A stretch of 64,000 nucleotides of DNA from Erythrobacter sp. YJ-T3-07 (GTDB taxonomy: Bacteria; Pseudomonadota; Alphaproteobacteria; Sphingomonadales; Sphingomonadaceae). Location: positions 2,507,001-2,571,000 of the forward strand of contig NZ_JAEAGP010000001.1 of the NCBI RefSeq assembly GCF_015999305.1. The letters are read 5' to 3'. Of the stretch, positions 8,446 through 16,811 are shown in pieces. Positions within the stretch are counted from its first letter, which is position 1. Every line of letters begins with the position of its first letter. Made by a program: the position numbers and the translations under genes. The notes beneath the pieces were generated by a model. The model was given only the letters and a program-made list of their open reading frames with translations. It was not told the DNA's origin and did not search any database.

Positions 8446-9374
8446 TATTCTCTCCCGAAGTTGTGAAGTCTGTCGCGGGCGGCGTTCCAGCCGGTTTCCA
8501 GCGTATCGACGATATCGGCCAGCGGCTCGGTATCGGTGATGGTGTGCAAGCCCTGCCCGGCGGCCCACAGGTCGCGCCATTTCTTTGCCGGATCGCCGCC
8601 GTAATCGCGCGTGGCGGGCTTATCGAGCGCGTCGAGATCGTACCCGGCCTTGACCAGCGAGGGCTTGAGCCAGCTCGCCGCCGTGCCGGTGATCGCGGGG
8701 CTGACGACAAGGTCTTCGGCACGCGAATCCACCACCATCTGCTTGTAGTCGGGCTCCGCCATGCTTTCCTCTGCGGCGAGGAAGCGGGTGCCGACATAGA
8801 CGAGGTCCGCCCCCGCCGCGACCGCACCGGCCACGCCCGCACCGTCGGCGATGGCACCGCCGACGCAGATGATCCCGTCGAAGAACTCGCGCAAAACGCT
8901 GATGAAGGCGAAGGGCGAGAGGTTACCGGTGTGGCCGCCCGCCCCGCTTGCGACCGCGACCAGTCCGTCTGCACCCGCAGCGGCTGCCTTGCGCCCCAGC
9001 TTCTCGTTCACGACGTCGGCCAGCACGATGCCGCCGTAGGAATGCACCACCTCGATCGCGGGCGCGGGGCTGCCCAGCGCGGTGATGACGATCGGCGGCT
9101 TGTGCTTGGCGACCATCGCGAGGTCGTCCGCGAGGCGCGAATTGGAGGAATGGGTGACGAGGTTGGCCGCCCACAGCCCCGGTGCGTCGGCGGTCTCCGC
9201 GACGATGCGCGTCATCCATTCATCCACCTGCTCGGCGGTGCGGCAGTTGGGCGTGGGAAATGCGCCCACGATCCCTGCGCGGGCCGCGGCAATCACCATG
9301 TCCGGGCCCGAGACCAGAAACATGGGGGCCGCCACCACGGGCAGCCGAAGTCGGTTCAGTATGTCTTTGCTCAT
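8445..9374 (-). CDS. Nitronate monooxygenase / 2-nitropropane dioxygenase-family flavoprotein
   Basis: This 309-residue FMN-binding TIM-barrel protein carries LPVVAAPMFLVSGPDM at the N-terminus, ASGAGGHTGNLSPFAFI near residue 145 for flavin and substrate contact, and CVGGAIADGAGVAGAVAAGADLVYVGTRF-like phosphate-binding strands after residue 170. In catabolic clusters such proteins are often annotated nitronate monooxygenase although the true substrate is commonly an enoyl or enone compound. Its ATG overlaps the thiolase stop by four bases (ATGA). Which reaction it performs here is open. Confidence 0.87.
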   Translation of the reverse strand: MSKDILNRLRLPVVAAPMFLVSGPDMVIAAARAGIVGAFPTPNCRTAEQVDEWMTRIVAETADAPGLWAANLVTHSSNSRLADDLAMVAKHKPPIVITALGSPAPAIEVVHSYGGIVLADVVNEKLGRKAAAAGADGLVAVASGAGGHTGNLSPFAFISVLREFFDGIICVGGAIADGAGVAGAVAAGADLVYVGTRFLAAEESMAEPDYKQMVVDSRAEDLVVSPAITGTAASWLKPSLVKAGYDLDALDKPATRDYGGDPAKKWRDLWAAGQGLHTITDTEPLADIVDTLETGWNAARDRLHNFGRE

Positions 9375-10513
9375 CCCAGCCTTTCGACAATCATTGCTGC
9401 GCCCACGCCCTGCGCCCCGGTGCACACCACCATGCCCAGCCTGCCATCCGCCTCGTCGAGCACGTCGAGCAGGGTGGAGGTCAGGATCGCGCCGGTCGCG
9501 CCCATCGGGTGCCCCTTGGCAAGGTGCCCGCCTGAAACGTTCACCTTCGCCGGATCGGCCGGATAGTCGCGCAGGAACTTGGCGTAGGTGACCGCGAAGG
9601 CCTCCATGAATTCGATCCGGTCGAGCTGTTCGAGTGTCAGGCCCGCCCGCTCCAGCGCCTTCTCCATCGCGGCGAACCCAGCGGTCAGCGAGGCGCGCGG
9701 ATGGCCGCCCATCTCCGCGTAGGAGACGATGCGTGCGCGTGCGCCCTCGCCTTGCGCGGACAGCAGCGCCAGCCCGGCTCCGTCCACGATCGGCGGCGCA
9801 TGGCCGACGGTGTGGCTGTGCACCGGCTTGCCGTCCAGCGCGTGCGCATATTCTTCGCCCCACTGGGTGAAGGCATGCGGCAGCTTGGCCAGCTTTTCGA
9901 GGGTCGTCGGGCGAACAGGTTCTTCGTGGTCCAGCCCGGCGACGGCGATGCGGCTTGCGTTGTAGGCCGGATGCCCCTCCGCCTCGGCGGCACGCCGCTG
10001 CGAGCGTTCGGTGACCTCGTCCATCGCCTCGCGCGAAATGCCTTCCGCCTCTGCGAGCAGGTCTGCCGCGAGGCCGACGGGAATATACCGCCGCTCGGGC
10101 GGGAATGCCTGGTCGGTGTAATAGTCCGCGCGGTCGGCCATGAAGGGCACGCGGCTCATCATCTCGACCCCACCTGCGAGCGCCCTTGTCGCCTGCCCCG
10201 CCTCGATCGCGTTCATCGACAGACCGATTGCCGTCAGGCCAGAGGCGCAGAAATTGTTGATCGAGTGGACCACGCAAGCATCGGGCAGTTCGGCTGCCAT
10301 CTTGGCGACCATGGCGATGTTGCCACCCTGTGCGCCGACCTGCCCGACGCAGCCGAGCGTGAAGCGGTCGACAGCACGTGCATCGCGGCCCCGTTCGTCC
10401 AGCGCATCGACCAGCCGGGTGACGAGGCCGTGCGGCGTTTCGCCCGCCAGCGCGCCGTCCGCCTTGGCCTTGCCACGCGGGGTGCGCACCGCGTCGTGGA
10501 TATAGACAGTCAT
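9371..10513 (-). CDS. Acetyl-CoA C-acyltransferase (classical thiolase)
   Basis: This 380-residue thiolase has a complete catalytic set. The nucleophilic cysteine is in NNFCASGLTAIG near residue 88, the histidine in LAKGHPMGATGA near residue 336, and the second cysteine in VVCTGAQGVGAAM near residue 366. It would carry out the final CoA-dependent cleavage of a beta-oxidation cycle, or the reverse condensation. It lies between a DapB-like reductase and a nitronate monooxygenase, with four-base overlaps on both sides, so the three are almost certainly co-translated. The full triad distinguishes it from the SCP2-type thiolases at 3673 and 52712. Confidence 0.92.
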   Translation of the reverse strand: MTVYIHDAVRTPRGKAKADGALAGETPHGLVTRLVDALDERGRDARAVDRFTLGCVGQVGAQGGNIAMVAKMAAELPDACVVHSINNFCASGLTAIGLSMNAIEAGQATRALAGGVEMMSRVPFMADRADYYTDQAFPPERRYIPVGLAADLLAEAEGISREAMDEVTERSQRRAAEAEGHPAYNASRIAVAGLDHEEPVRPTTLEKLAKLPHAFTQWGEEYAHALDGKPVHSHTVGHAPPIVDGAGLALLSAQGEGARARIVSYAEMGGHPRASLTAGFAAMEKALERAGLTLEQLDRIEFMEAFAVTYAKFLRDYPADPAKVNVSGGHLAKGHPMGATGAILTSTLLDVLDEADGRLGMVVCTGAQGVGAAMIVERLG

Positions 10514-11550
10514 GCAACGCTCCAGGCAGCGGGAGGATGGAAGGCGAACAAGCCGGGCGGGGCTGCGACGACGTGCGGGATCGCGTTGATCGCCACCGCG
10601 ATGGTCGCGTCGGTGAGCGCGCGGCTCGGCGGTTTGGTCGGGTCGGCTTCCTCGATATCGAGCGTCATCTTGATCACCGGGCGGCCATCGAGCCGGATGG
10701 TCCAGTGACCCTGCCGGTCGTCGCCGTGCAGCGACGGATCGGCGGTCCACAGGATCGACAAGAGCAATTCGGGGCCGAGGTCGGTCTTCGCCAGCCAGCG
10801 CCACTCGGTCGCCGCAACATGCCCGGGGCGGATCGGCCCGGCGGCGGTCTCGATCTGCTTTTCCGCGAGCGTCAGGCGATGGTCCGGGAGGATCTCCGTC
10901 ACCTTGCCACCCAGTTCGGCGGCGAAGAAGTGCAGCACTTCGGAAAACAGCGTTCCGTAGAGATCGGCCAGCGGGCCTTCGCGAATGTCGCGTTTCGCGG
11001 GATCGCTGTCGAGGCCCATCAGTCCGAAGACGAATTCGGGGCTTGCCATGCCCGAGGCATCGACTGTTTCGAACACCGATACGCGGTCCAACTCGTGGCT
11101 CATCGCAGTCGCCGCCATGATCAGCCTCTCGACCACCATCCCGGGGTTCACGCCCACCCCGGCCAGCGTCACCCCGCCTTGCAGCGCGGCCTGCTCAAGA
11201 CGACTTGCATAACCGGCACCATGGGCGGCAGGCCAGTGGAAGCCCGCGATCGAAACGACGTTCTTGCCGGATTCGAGCAGCGCGACCACATCGTCGACCA
11301 GCGCGTCGTAAGGCTGGGTGATGCGCGGACAGTGCAGCACCACATCGGCATCGAGCGCGAGGATATCAGCGCGATCATTGGTGGCGAGCACGCCGATATT
11401 GTCACGCTTCGCCAAGGCCCCGGCATCGGCGCCGACCTTCTTCGAGCCATAGACGTAGGCCCCGACCAGCTCCAGCTTCTCCGCATCGATGATGCGCCTC
11501 AGCCCAGTCCTTCCCATTGATCCGGTTGCCCATTGGATCACTCGCGTCAT
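10510..11550 (-). CDS. DapB-like NAD(P)H-dependent oxidoreductase
   Basis: This 346-residue protein has an N-terminal Rossmann fold of the dihydrodipicolinate reductase / 2,4-diaminopentanoate dehydrogenase type: RVIQWATGSMGRTGLRRI at residues 3-20 and DADVVLHCPRITQ near residue 68. A long C-terminal domain includes SIAGFHWP and GVGVNPGMVVERLIM. ATG 11550 is preferred over ATG 11559 because an AGGGGG stretch sits nine bases before it but directly abuts the upstream ATG. Family members of this kind are frequent in sphingomonad and actinobacterial steroid or aromatic clusters, but their substrate is not known. It overlaps the downstream thiolase by four bases. Confidence 0.83.
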   Translation of the reverse strand: MTRVIQWATGSMGRTGLRRIIDAEKLELVGAYVYGSKKVGADAGALAKRDNIGVLATNDRADILALDADVVLHCPRITQPYDALVDDVVALLESGKNVVSIAGFHWPAAHGAGYASRLEQAALQGGVTLAGVGVNPGMVVERLIMAATAMSHELDRVSVFETVDASGMASPEFVFGLMGLDSDPAKRDIREGPLADLYGTLFSEVLHFFAAELGGKVTEILPDHRLTLAEKQIETAAGPIRPGHVAATEWRWLAKTDLGPELLLSILWTADPSLHGDDRQGHWTIRLDGRPVIKMTLDIEEADPTKPPSRALTDATIAVAINAIPHVVAAPPGLFAFHPPAAWSVA

Positions 11551-11570
11551 CAATCGCATCCCCCTTTGAA

Positions 11571-11599
11571 TTGACGTCCTAACCATTCTCCCCGATGAT
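11571..11599 (+). promoter_or_regulatory. Candidate sigma-70-type promoter for the acyl-CoA ligase at 11640
   Basis: TTGACG at 11571-11576 is followed after a 17-base spacer by GATGAT at 11594-11599 (four of six matches to TATAAT). The predicted start near 11606 would leave a 34-base leader containing GGGGAGAG before the ATG. Called by eye only. Confidence 0.4.
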
Positions 11600-11639
11600 G
11601 TCAGTACATTTATGAAAGTTACGATGGGGAGAGATAGCG

Positions 11640-13325
11640 ATGTTCCTGACGCCAGCTGAAAGAGTGCGCGATTATGAGGATCGCGGCTGGTGGAGGGGTG
11701 AAAGCGTCGATGCGCTGACCCGCCGTGCCGTCGCCGCCGGGCAGGACGGAGATGCACTGGTCGATCCCTTCAACCGTGCGGCGCTGGACGGGCAGGAGCC
11801 AGAGCGCCTGACCTGGAAGAAGCTGGACGAGCGGGTTGATAGGCTGGCGGCCGCCCTGCTGGAGTGGGGGCTGCAGAAGGACGACATCATCCTCGCCCAG
11901 CTTCCCAACACGGTCGATGCGGTGCTGCTGTTCCTCGCCTGCGCGCGAACCGGCGCGATCCTGTCCCCCGTGGCGATGCCCTATCGGAGGCACGAGCTGG
12001 CCTTCATCGCGGGGCAGCTGAACCCGCGCTTCTTCGTGACGGTTGATGCCTTTGCGGGCTTCGAACATGCCGCACTCGCCCGCTCGCTGGCCGAGGACGC
12101 CGGTTTCGAAGTGCTGGTCTTCGGCAAGGGCGATGGTGACCTGCGCGCGCTGGCTGCCACCGCCGATCCGACGCACACCCACGCCCATGTGGAAGCCAAT
12201 CCGGTCGCGGGCGGCGAAGTGCTGACGATCTGCTGGACCAGCGGAACGGAGTCGCGGCCCAAGGGCGTGCCGCGCGATCACAACCATTGGGTGCTCAATG
12301 CCGAAGTGGTGGCCGACGGCACCGGGGCGCAGGATGGCGACGTGCTGCTCAACCCCTTCCCGCTGGTCAATATCGGTTCGATCGGTGGGCTGGTGATGCC
12401 GTGGTTACAGCTCGGCACCAAGCTGGTGCTGCACCACCCGTTCGATCTGGGCGTGTTCCTCAAGCAGATCGAGCAGGAGAAGGTCAGCTACACGATCGCC
12501 CCGCCCGCCGTGCTGACCGCGCTGCTCAAGCAGCCGCAAATCCTCGACTCGGTCGATATCTCCTCGCTCCACACCGTGTCCTCCGGCTCTGCGCCCCTGT
12601 CCCCCTGGCTGATCGAAGGCTGGGCCAAAAAGGGTATCGAGATCACCAATGTCTTTGGCTCGAACGAGGGCGCAGGCCTGTTCTCAAGCGCAGCGAGCGT
12701 GCCCGACTATGCCAACCGCGCACGCTACTTCCCGCGCTTCGGGGCGGATGGCCAGGAATGGCAGGCGCGCAGCCACGAAGTCTCGCAATCGCGGCTGGTC
12801 GATCCCGATACCGAGGAGGAAATCACCCAGCCCGGTCGCCCCGGCGAGCTGCGCCTCGGCGGAGCGAGCATCTTTTCGCAGTACTGGAATGCACCCGAAC
12901 TGAGCGAGGCTGCCTTCGACACAAAGGGGCACTACCGCACCGGCGACCTGTTCGAGATCGTCGAGGGGGACGAGCGTTTCTACCGCTTCATCGGGCGGTC
13001 GAAGGAGATCATCGTGCGCGGCGGGATCAACATCTCCCCGGCGGAAATCGACGACCTGCTGACCGGCTTCCCCCTCGCGGTCGAGGCGGCAACGGTCGGC
13101 TTCCCCGACGCGCGGCTGGGCGAGAGGATCGCGGTGGCGGTGGTGCCTGCCGAGGGCGCGGAGCCGACGCTGGAAGACGTCACCGCCTTCCTCTCGGAAC
13201 GCGACGTCGCGATCTACAAGCGGCCCGAAAAGCTGGTCGTAGTCGACAAACTGCCGCGCAACCCGATGAACAAGGTCATGCGCAACGAATTGCGCGAGAC
13301 CGTGCTGGAAAAGCTGGAGGACTGA
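11640..13325 (+). CDS. Acyl-CoA synthetase (AMP-forming ligase)
   Basis: This 561-residue adenylate-forming ligase would make a CoA thioester from a carboxylic acid. The A3 motif ICWTSGTESRPKGVPRD is near residue 198, FGSNEGAGLF near residue 339, HYRTGDLFE near residue 432, the hinge RSKEIIVRGGINISPAEID near residue 453, and the catalytic lysine in RNPMNKVMRNEL near residue 541. The overall form resembles medium-chain or alicyclic acid-CoA ligases rather than FadD. GGGGAGAG precedes the ATG. It stands alone, divergent from the DapB-like gene and convergent with the carotenoid oxygenase. Confidence 0.9.
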   Translation: MFLTPAERVRDYEDRGWWRGESVDALTRRAVAAGQDGDALVDPFNRAALDGQEPERLTWKKLDERVDRLAAALLEWGLQKDDIILAQLPNTVDAVLLFLACARTGAILSPVAMPYRRHELAFIAGQLNPRFFVTVDAFAGFEHAALARSLAEDAGFEVLVFGKGDGDLRALAATADPTHTHAHVEANPVAGGEVLTICWTSGTESRPKGVPRDHNHWVLNAEVVADGTGAQDGDVLLNPFPLVNIGSIGGLVMPWLQLGTKLVLHHPFDLGVFLKQIEQEKVSYTIAPPAVLTALLKQPQILDSVDISSLHTVSSGSAPLSPWLIEGWAKKGIEITNVFGSNEGAGLFSSAASVPDYANRARYFPRFGADGQEWQARSHEVSQSRLVDPDTEEEITQPGRPGELRLGGASIFSQYWNAPELSEAAFDTKGHYRTGDLFEIVEGDERFYRFIGRSKEIIVRGGINISPAEIDDLLTGFPLAVEAATVGFPDARLGERIAVAVVPAEGAEPTLEDVTAFLSERDVAIYKRPEKLVVVDKLPRNPMNKVMRNELRETVLEKLED

Positions 13326-13332
13326 CCGCCGC

Positions 13333-14835
13333 TCAGGCGGCCAGCGCCTCGCGCTTGCGGGCCTTGGCCGCCTCGAGCGTTTCGGTATCGACCCAGGTCG
13401 CGTGCGTCCCGCTCGAAAGCTTGTGCGGCAACGCGATCCGGCAGACCGGGCCTTCCTCGAACTTCTTGCAGTCGATCAGGATGCACTCGGACGTGCCCTG
13501 GTTCTCGTCGATGATGAAGCTGACCAGATAGCCGTCGTCTTCGTCGGTCGAGCCGATGCGCGGGACGAAGGGCGATTCCGAAGCATAGCGGCCCTGCTCC
13601 AGCTTCAGCTCGATCGCTTCGCCGGTTTCGAGGTCGTGCTTGATGAAGCCTTCGAACAGGAACCAGCCGGGCTTGGCGACGGTCGAGTAGACGTAGCGGT
13701 ATTTCCGCCCGGCAAACTTCTGGTTGATCATGCCGAATTCGACCGTGCGATCGTAGAGCTGCTCTTCGCTGGTCGTCCCGTCCTTCAGATTGAAGCGCCA
13801 GCGGTGCAGCTTCGAACCAAGGCTATGCTGGTCCAGGAACGCCATCATGTGCGCGTCCTTGCCGTATTCCTCGAAACCTTCGGGGCGCGGCGTCGGGTTT
13901 TCCTGGAAATAGCCATCCATGATGACCTCATCGCCCTCTTCATAGGCGTTGAGCCAGTGGAGGACATAGGTCGGCTCCGCCTCGAACCAGCGCACATCCT
14001 CGACCGTGCCGTGGCGCGGGATCAGCGCGAAGCGCGAGGGCACGCCTTCGTGCAGGCGCACCGCGTGCAGGTTGCGGTGCTTCATCAGCTCCTCGTCCCA
14101 GAACACCGGCAGATCGTTGAGGATCGACCAGTTCTCCGAAAAGATCATGTCGTGCGGCAGGCGCGGCCCCGGCAGTTCGATGGGAACGTAGGTCTTCAGC
14201 TTCCCATCGGCGTCGACGACCCCGTAATGCATGTAGGGCGGGTGCTTGGAGTAGTTGAAGAACAGGAGCTCTCCGGTCGATTCATCGACCCGCGTGTGCG
14301 CGGAGACACCGTCGATCGGCACCCACGGCGCAACGCCCTCGTTCTCGAGCGTTTCGGGATCGAGCACATAGCCTTCGCCGCACTGGTAGAAGGTGGCGAT
14401 AGCCTTGCCAGCGTGGACGACGATGTCGGTCGATGCGGCGTCCTTGATATCGCCCTTGGCGCAGAAGCCGGGCCGCTTCGAGACGCCCGGACCATCGGCC
14501 AGACCGCCCCACAGCGCACCGCCCGCAATCTGTTCCGCCTCGAAGCAGCGGGTGCGCACGAAGCGGTTGCGATAGGTCGCCTTCCCGCCCGAAAACGCGA
14601 TCTGGTGGATCATGCCGTCGCCGTCGAACGGATGGTGCTTGCCCAGTGGCTCGTGCACCGGGTTCTCCGTATTGCGCAGATAAATGCCGTCGATGTCGTC
14701 GGGAATTTCGCCTTCGAGCACCTCGAGATCGAACGCGTTCACCTCTTCATGCTGCGGCGTCCACGGGCCCGACATGTAGGGATGGTTCGACGGGCTCAGG
14801 GTGGTTTTGACCCGGGGCAGCTTCTCGACACGCAT
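13333..14835 (-). CDS. Carotenoid oxygenase family dioxygenase (lignostilbene dioxygenase-like)
   Basis: This 500-residue non-heme iron dioxygenase of the RPE65/CCD/LSD family cleaves an alkene bond to two carbonyls. The four iron histidines are recognisable in GVSAHTRVD (about residue 181), RLPHDMIFSEN (about 232), VLHWLNAYEEGDE (about 295) and SSGTHATWVD (about 481). The second-shell motif HWLNAYEE is intact. The length fits the family. Starting at ATG 14835 puts the beta-propeller entry EVNAFDLEVLEGEIP in its usual place. In sphingomonads this family includes lignostilbene dioxygenases acting on phenolic stilbenes, and the nearby feruloyl-type ligase favours an aryl-alkene substrate. Apocarotenoid cleavage is the alternative. 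Confidence 0.92.
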   Translation of the reverse strand: MRVEKLPRVKTTLSPSNHPYMSGPWTPQHEEVNAFDLEVLEGEIPDDIDGIYLRNTENPVHEPLGKHHPFDGDGMIHQIAFSGGKATYRNRFVRTRCFEAEQIAGGALWGGLADGPGVSKRPGFCAKGDIKDAASTDIVVHAGKAIATFYQCGEGYVLDPETLENEGVAPWVPIDGVSAHTRVDESTGELLFFNYSKHPPYMHYGVVDADGKLKTYVPIELPGPRLPHDMIFSENWSILNDLPVFWDEELMKHRNLHAVRLHEGVPSRFALIPRHGTVEDVRWFEAEPTYVLHWLNAYEEGDEVIMDGYFQENPTPRPEGFEEYGKDAHMMAFLDQHSLGSKLHRWRFNLKDGTTSEEQLYDRTVEFGMINQKFAGRKYRYVYSTVAKPGWFLFEGFIKHDLETGEAIELKLEQGRYASESPFVPRIGSTDEDDGYLVSFIIDENQGTSECILIDCKKFEEGPVCRIALPHKLSSGTHATWVDTETLEAAKARKREALAA

Positions 14836-14990
14836 GGCAACTCGCTTCCACAAATTTGGCAATGAAGAGGGCATAGCGCGAGTCGGTATTGTTTTGCAAG
14901 CGCAGCACCTGCAGGTACGAACTATCGCTTGACCATCTGCCTCCGAGCCGCCATCCCTGACTTGCATAAGAATACCAATGGGGAGAAACC

Positions 14991-15500
14991 ATGTCTTTGA
15001 GCCTGATCCTGTCCGCGCTCGCGCTCGCGACACAGCCCCCTGCCGATACGCAAACGCCTGCAGAGCCGGTCGCCGCGCCTGCGCACGAGGAGGAGGAGAG
15101 CGAAATGCAAGACAAGGCCGAACACAACATCGCCGTGGTCAAGAAGATGATCGCCGCGTGGGAAGCCCGCGATGCGGAAGCGATCACCAACATGTTCGCC
15201 GAGGATGGCGTGCTCCACTCGATGATGATCGACCCGATCGTGGGTCGCGAGGACATCCTTCCGCGCATGCAGTTCCTGGTCGATAACGCCACCCACATGC
15301 ACCTCAACGTGCGCACCTGGGCGGTGAGCGGCGATACCGTGTTCATCGAACGGCAGGACGAATTCACCTTCAAGGGCCACGAGGGCAAGGTCCCGGTGGT
15401 CGGCGTGCTGGTGGTCGAAGGCGACAAGATCAAGGAATGGCGCGAATATTACGACCGCGCAGAACTGCTCGAAGCGATGGGGGTCGAAGGCGATTTCTGA
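14991..15500 (+). CDS. Limonene-epoxide-hydrolase-like NTF2 protein with N-terminal leader
   Basis: This 169-residue protein is strongly initiated (GGGGAG before ATG 14991). Residues 1-14 are hydrophobic and lead into a Pro/Ala/Glu-rich linker to about residue 37, which may be a secretion signal or membrane tether. The NTF2 domain begins near residue 39. Positions equivalent to the limonene-epoxide hydrolase triad read ERQDEF and EWREYYD, so Arg and the first Asp are kept and the second Asp is replaced by Glu. It may be an active epoxide hydrolase or a binding protein. An in-frame ATG at 15105, right after a GAGGAGGAGAG stretch, could give a leaderless form. It precedes an MFS transporter. 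Confidence 0.82.
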   Translation: MSLSLILSALALATQPPADTQTPAEPVAAPAHEEEESEMQDKAEHNIAVVKKMIAAWEARDAEAITNMFAEDGVLHSMMIDPIVGREDILPRMQFLVDNATHMHLNVRTWAVSGDTVFIERQDEFTFKGHEGKVPVVGVLVVEGDKIKEWREYYDRAELLEAMGVEGDF

Positions 15501-15540
15501 GGTCGCAGCGCCGGCGGCAATCCGCACCGGGCGCACGCCG

Positions 15541-16806
15541 CTGAAAGCCTGGCTGACGCTGGCGGCGCTGTTCATCGCCTATATCTGCAGCTTCATCGAC
15601 CGGATGATCGTCAGCCTGCTGGTCGATCAGATCAAGGCCGATCTGGAGATCACCGATTTCCAGGTCAGCATGATCCAGGGCCTCAGCTTCGCGATCTTCT
15701 TCACGATCGCGTCGATACCGATCGGCCTGCTGATCGACCGGGTGCACCGGACGCGGGCGGTGGCCGTGGGCATCGCCGCGTGGAGTGCGGCCACCATCGT
15801 CTGCGGTCAGGCGACCAGCTTCATCGGCCTGTTCCTGGCACGCATGGGCGTGGGCGTGGGCGAAGCCGTGCTCTCGCCTGCCGCCTATTCGATCATCGCC
15901 GACAGCTTCCCGCGCCGGCGGCTGGGCCTTGCGATGGGCCTGTTCGGGCTCGGAAGCGCAACCGGCGCGGGCCTCGCCTTCATGATCGGCGGCGGCGTAG
16001 TCGCACTGGTCGCGCAGGCGGAGACGATGAACCTGCCGATCTTCGGCGTGGTCCGGCCATGGCAATTCGCCTTCATCGTCGCCGGGCTGCCCGGCCTGGT
16101 GATCGCGCTCGCTTTCCTGTTCATTCCGGACCCCGGCCATGCGGCCCGGGTGAGCCAGGGCAAGGCGAAAGGCGTGCCGCTGAGCACGATATGGGCGGAG
16201 CTGCGCCAGCGCGCCGGGTTCTACTGGTCGGTCTTCGGCGGGGTCGCGGCGGTCAACCTTTCGGTGCTCGGCACGGTCAACTGGTTGCCCGCGATGTATA
16301 TGCGCGGGTTCGAGACCGACCTCGCGACGACCGGCTATATCGCAGGGGCCCTGCTGATCGCAGGCGGGCTGCTCGGCATGGTGGGCGGCGGCGCGATCAT
16401 GGACCGGGTCGGCGGCGGGGTGCCCGCTGCACGCATGCGCTTTTGCGGCTGGGCGGTGGCAATCGCGATCATTCCCGCCGTCGCCTTCCCGCTGGTGCCC
16501 AGCATCTGGCTGGCGGGCGTACTGTTCGTCGCTTTCTTCACCGCGGCAGCCGCGGTGGTCAGCGCCGCGCCCAGCGTGCTGCAGGAAATGGCGCCCGAGG
16601 GTATGCGCGCAACGATTGCAGCAGTGTATGTTTTCGTCATCAACGCGGTGGGCATCGGCATCGGGCCGAGCGTGACGGCGATCCTTTCCGATGCGCTCTT
16701 CCCCGGCGGCGACGGCATCCGCAGCGCCATGGCGATCGTGGCACCGTTCGGATATGCAATCGGCGCTGCCCTATTTTTCAACGCGGCGAAGCATGCTAGG
16801 CGCTAG
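15541..16806 (+). CDS. MFS transporter lacking a normal start codon
   Basis: This is a twelve-helix major facilitator, probably a carboxylate or aromatic acid transporter. The first ATG in frame is at 15604, but it lies inside helix 1. The codons before it encode LTLAALFIAYICSFIDR, which continues into MIVSLL, the canonical first helix of this subfamily. From the in-frame stop at 15325 to 15604 there is no ATG, GTG or TTG. The coordinate given uses CTG 15541; ATT 15493, overlapping the previous gene, is another possibility, as is an undetected indel. The helix 2-3 loop motif GLLIDRVHRTRA is present. It is followed five bases later by the HxlR regulator. Confidence 0.8.
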   Translation: MKAWLTLAALFIAYICSFIDRMIVSLLVDQIKADLEITDFQVSMIQGLSFAIFFTIASIPIGLLIDRVHRTRAVAVGIAAWSAATIVCGQATSFIGLFLARMGVGVGEAVLSPAAYSIIADSFPRRRLGLAMGLFGLGSATGAGLAFMIGGGVVALVAQAETMNLPIFGVVRPWQFAFIVAGLPGLVIALAFLFIPDPGHAARVSQGKAKGVPLSTIWAELRQRAGFYWSVFGGVAAVNLSVLGTVNWLPAMYMRGFETDLATTGYIAGALLIAGGLLGMVGGGAIMDRVGGGVPAARMRFCGWAVAIAIIPAVAFPLVPSIWLAGVLFVAFFTAAAAVVSAAPSVLQEMAPEGMRATIAAVYVFVINAVGIGIGPSVTAILSDALFPGGDGIRSAMAIVAPFGYAIGAALFFNAAKHARR

Positions 16807-16811
16807 GGGCT

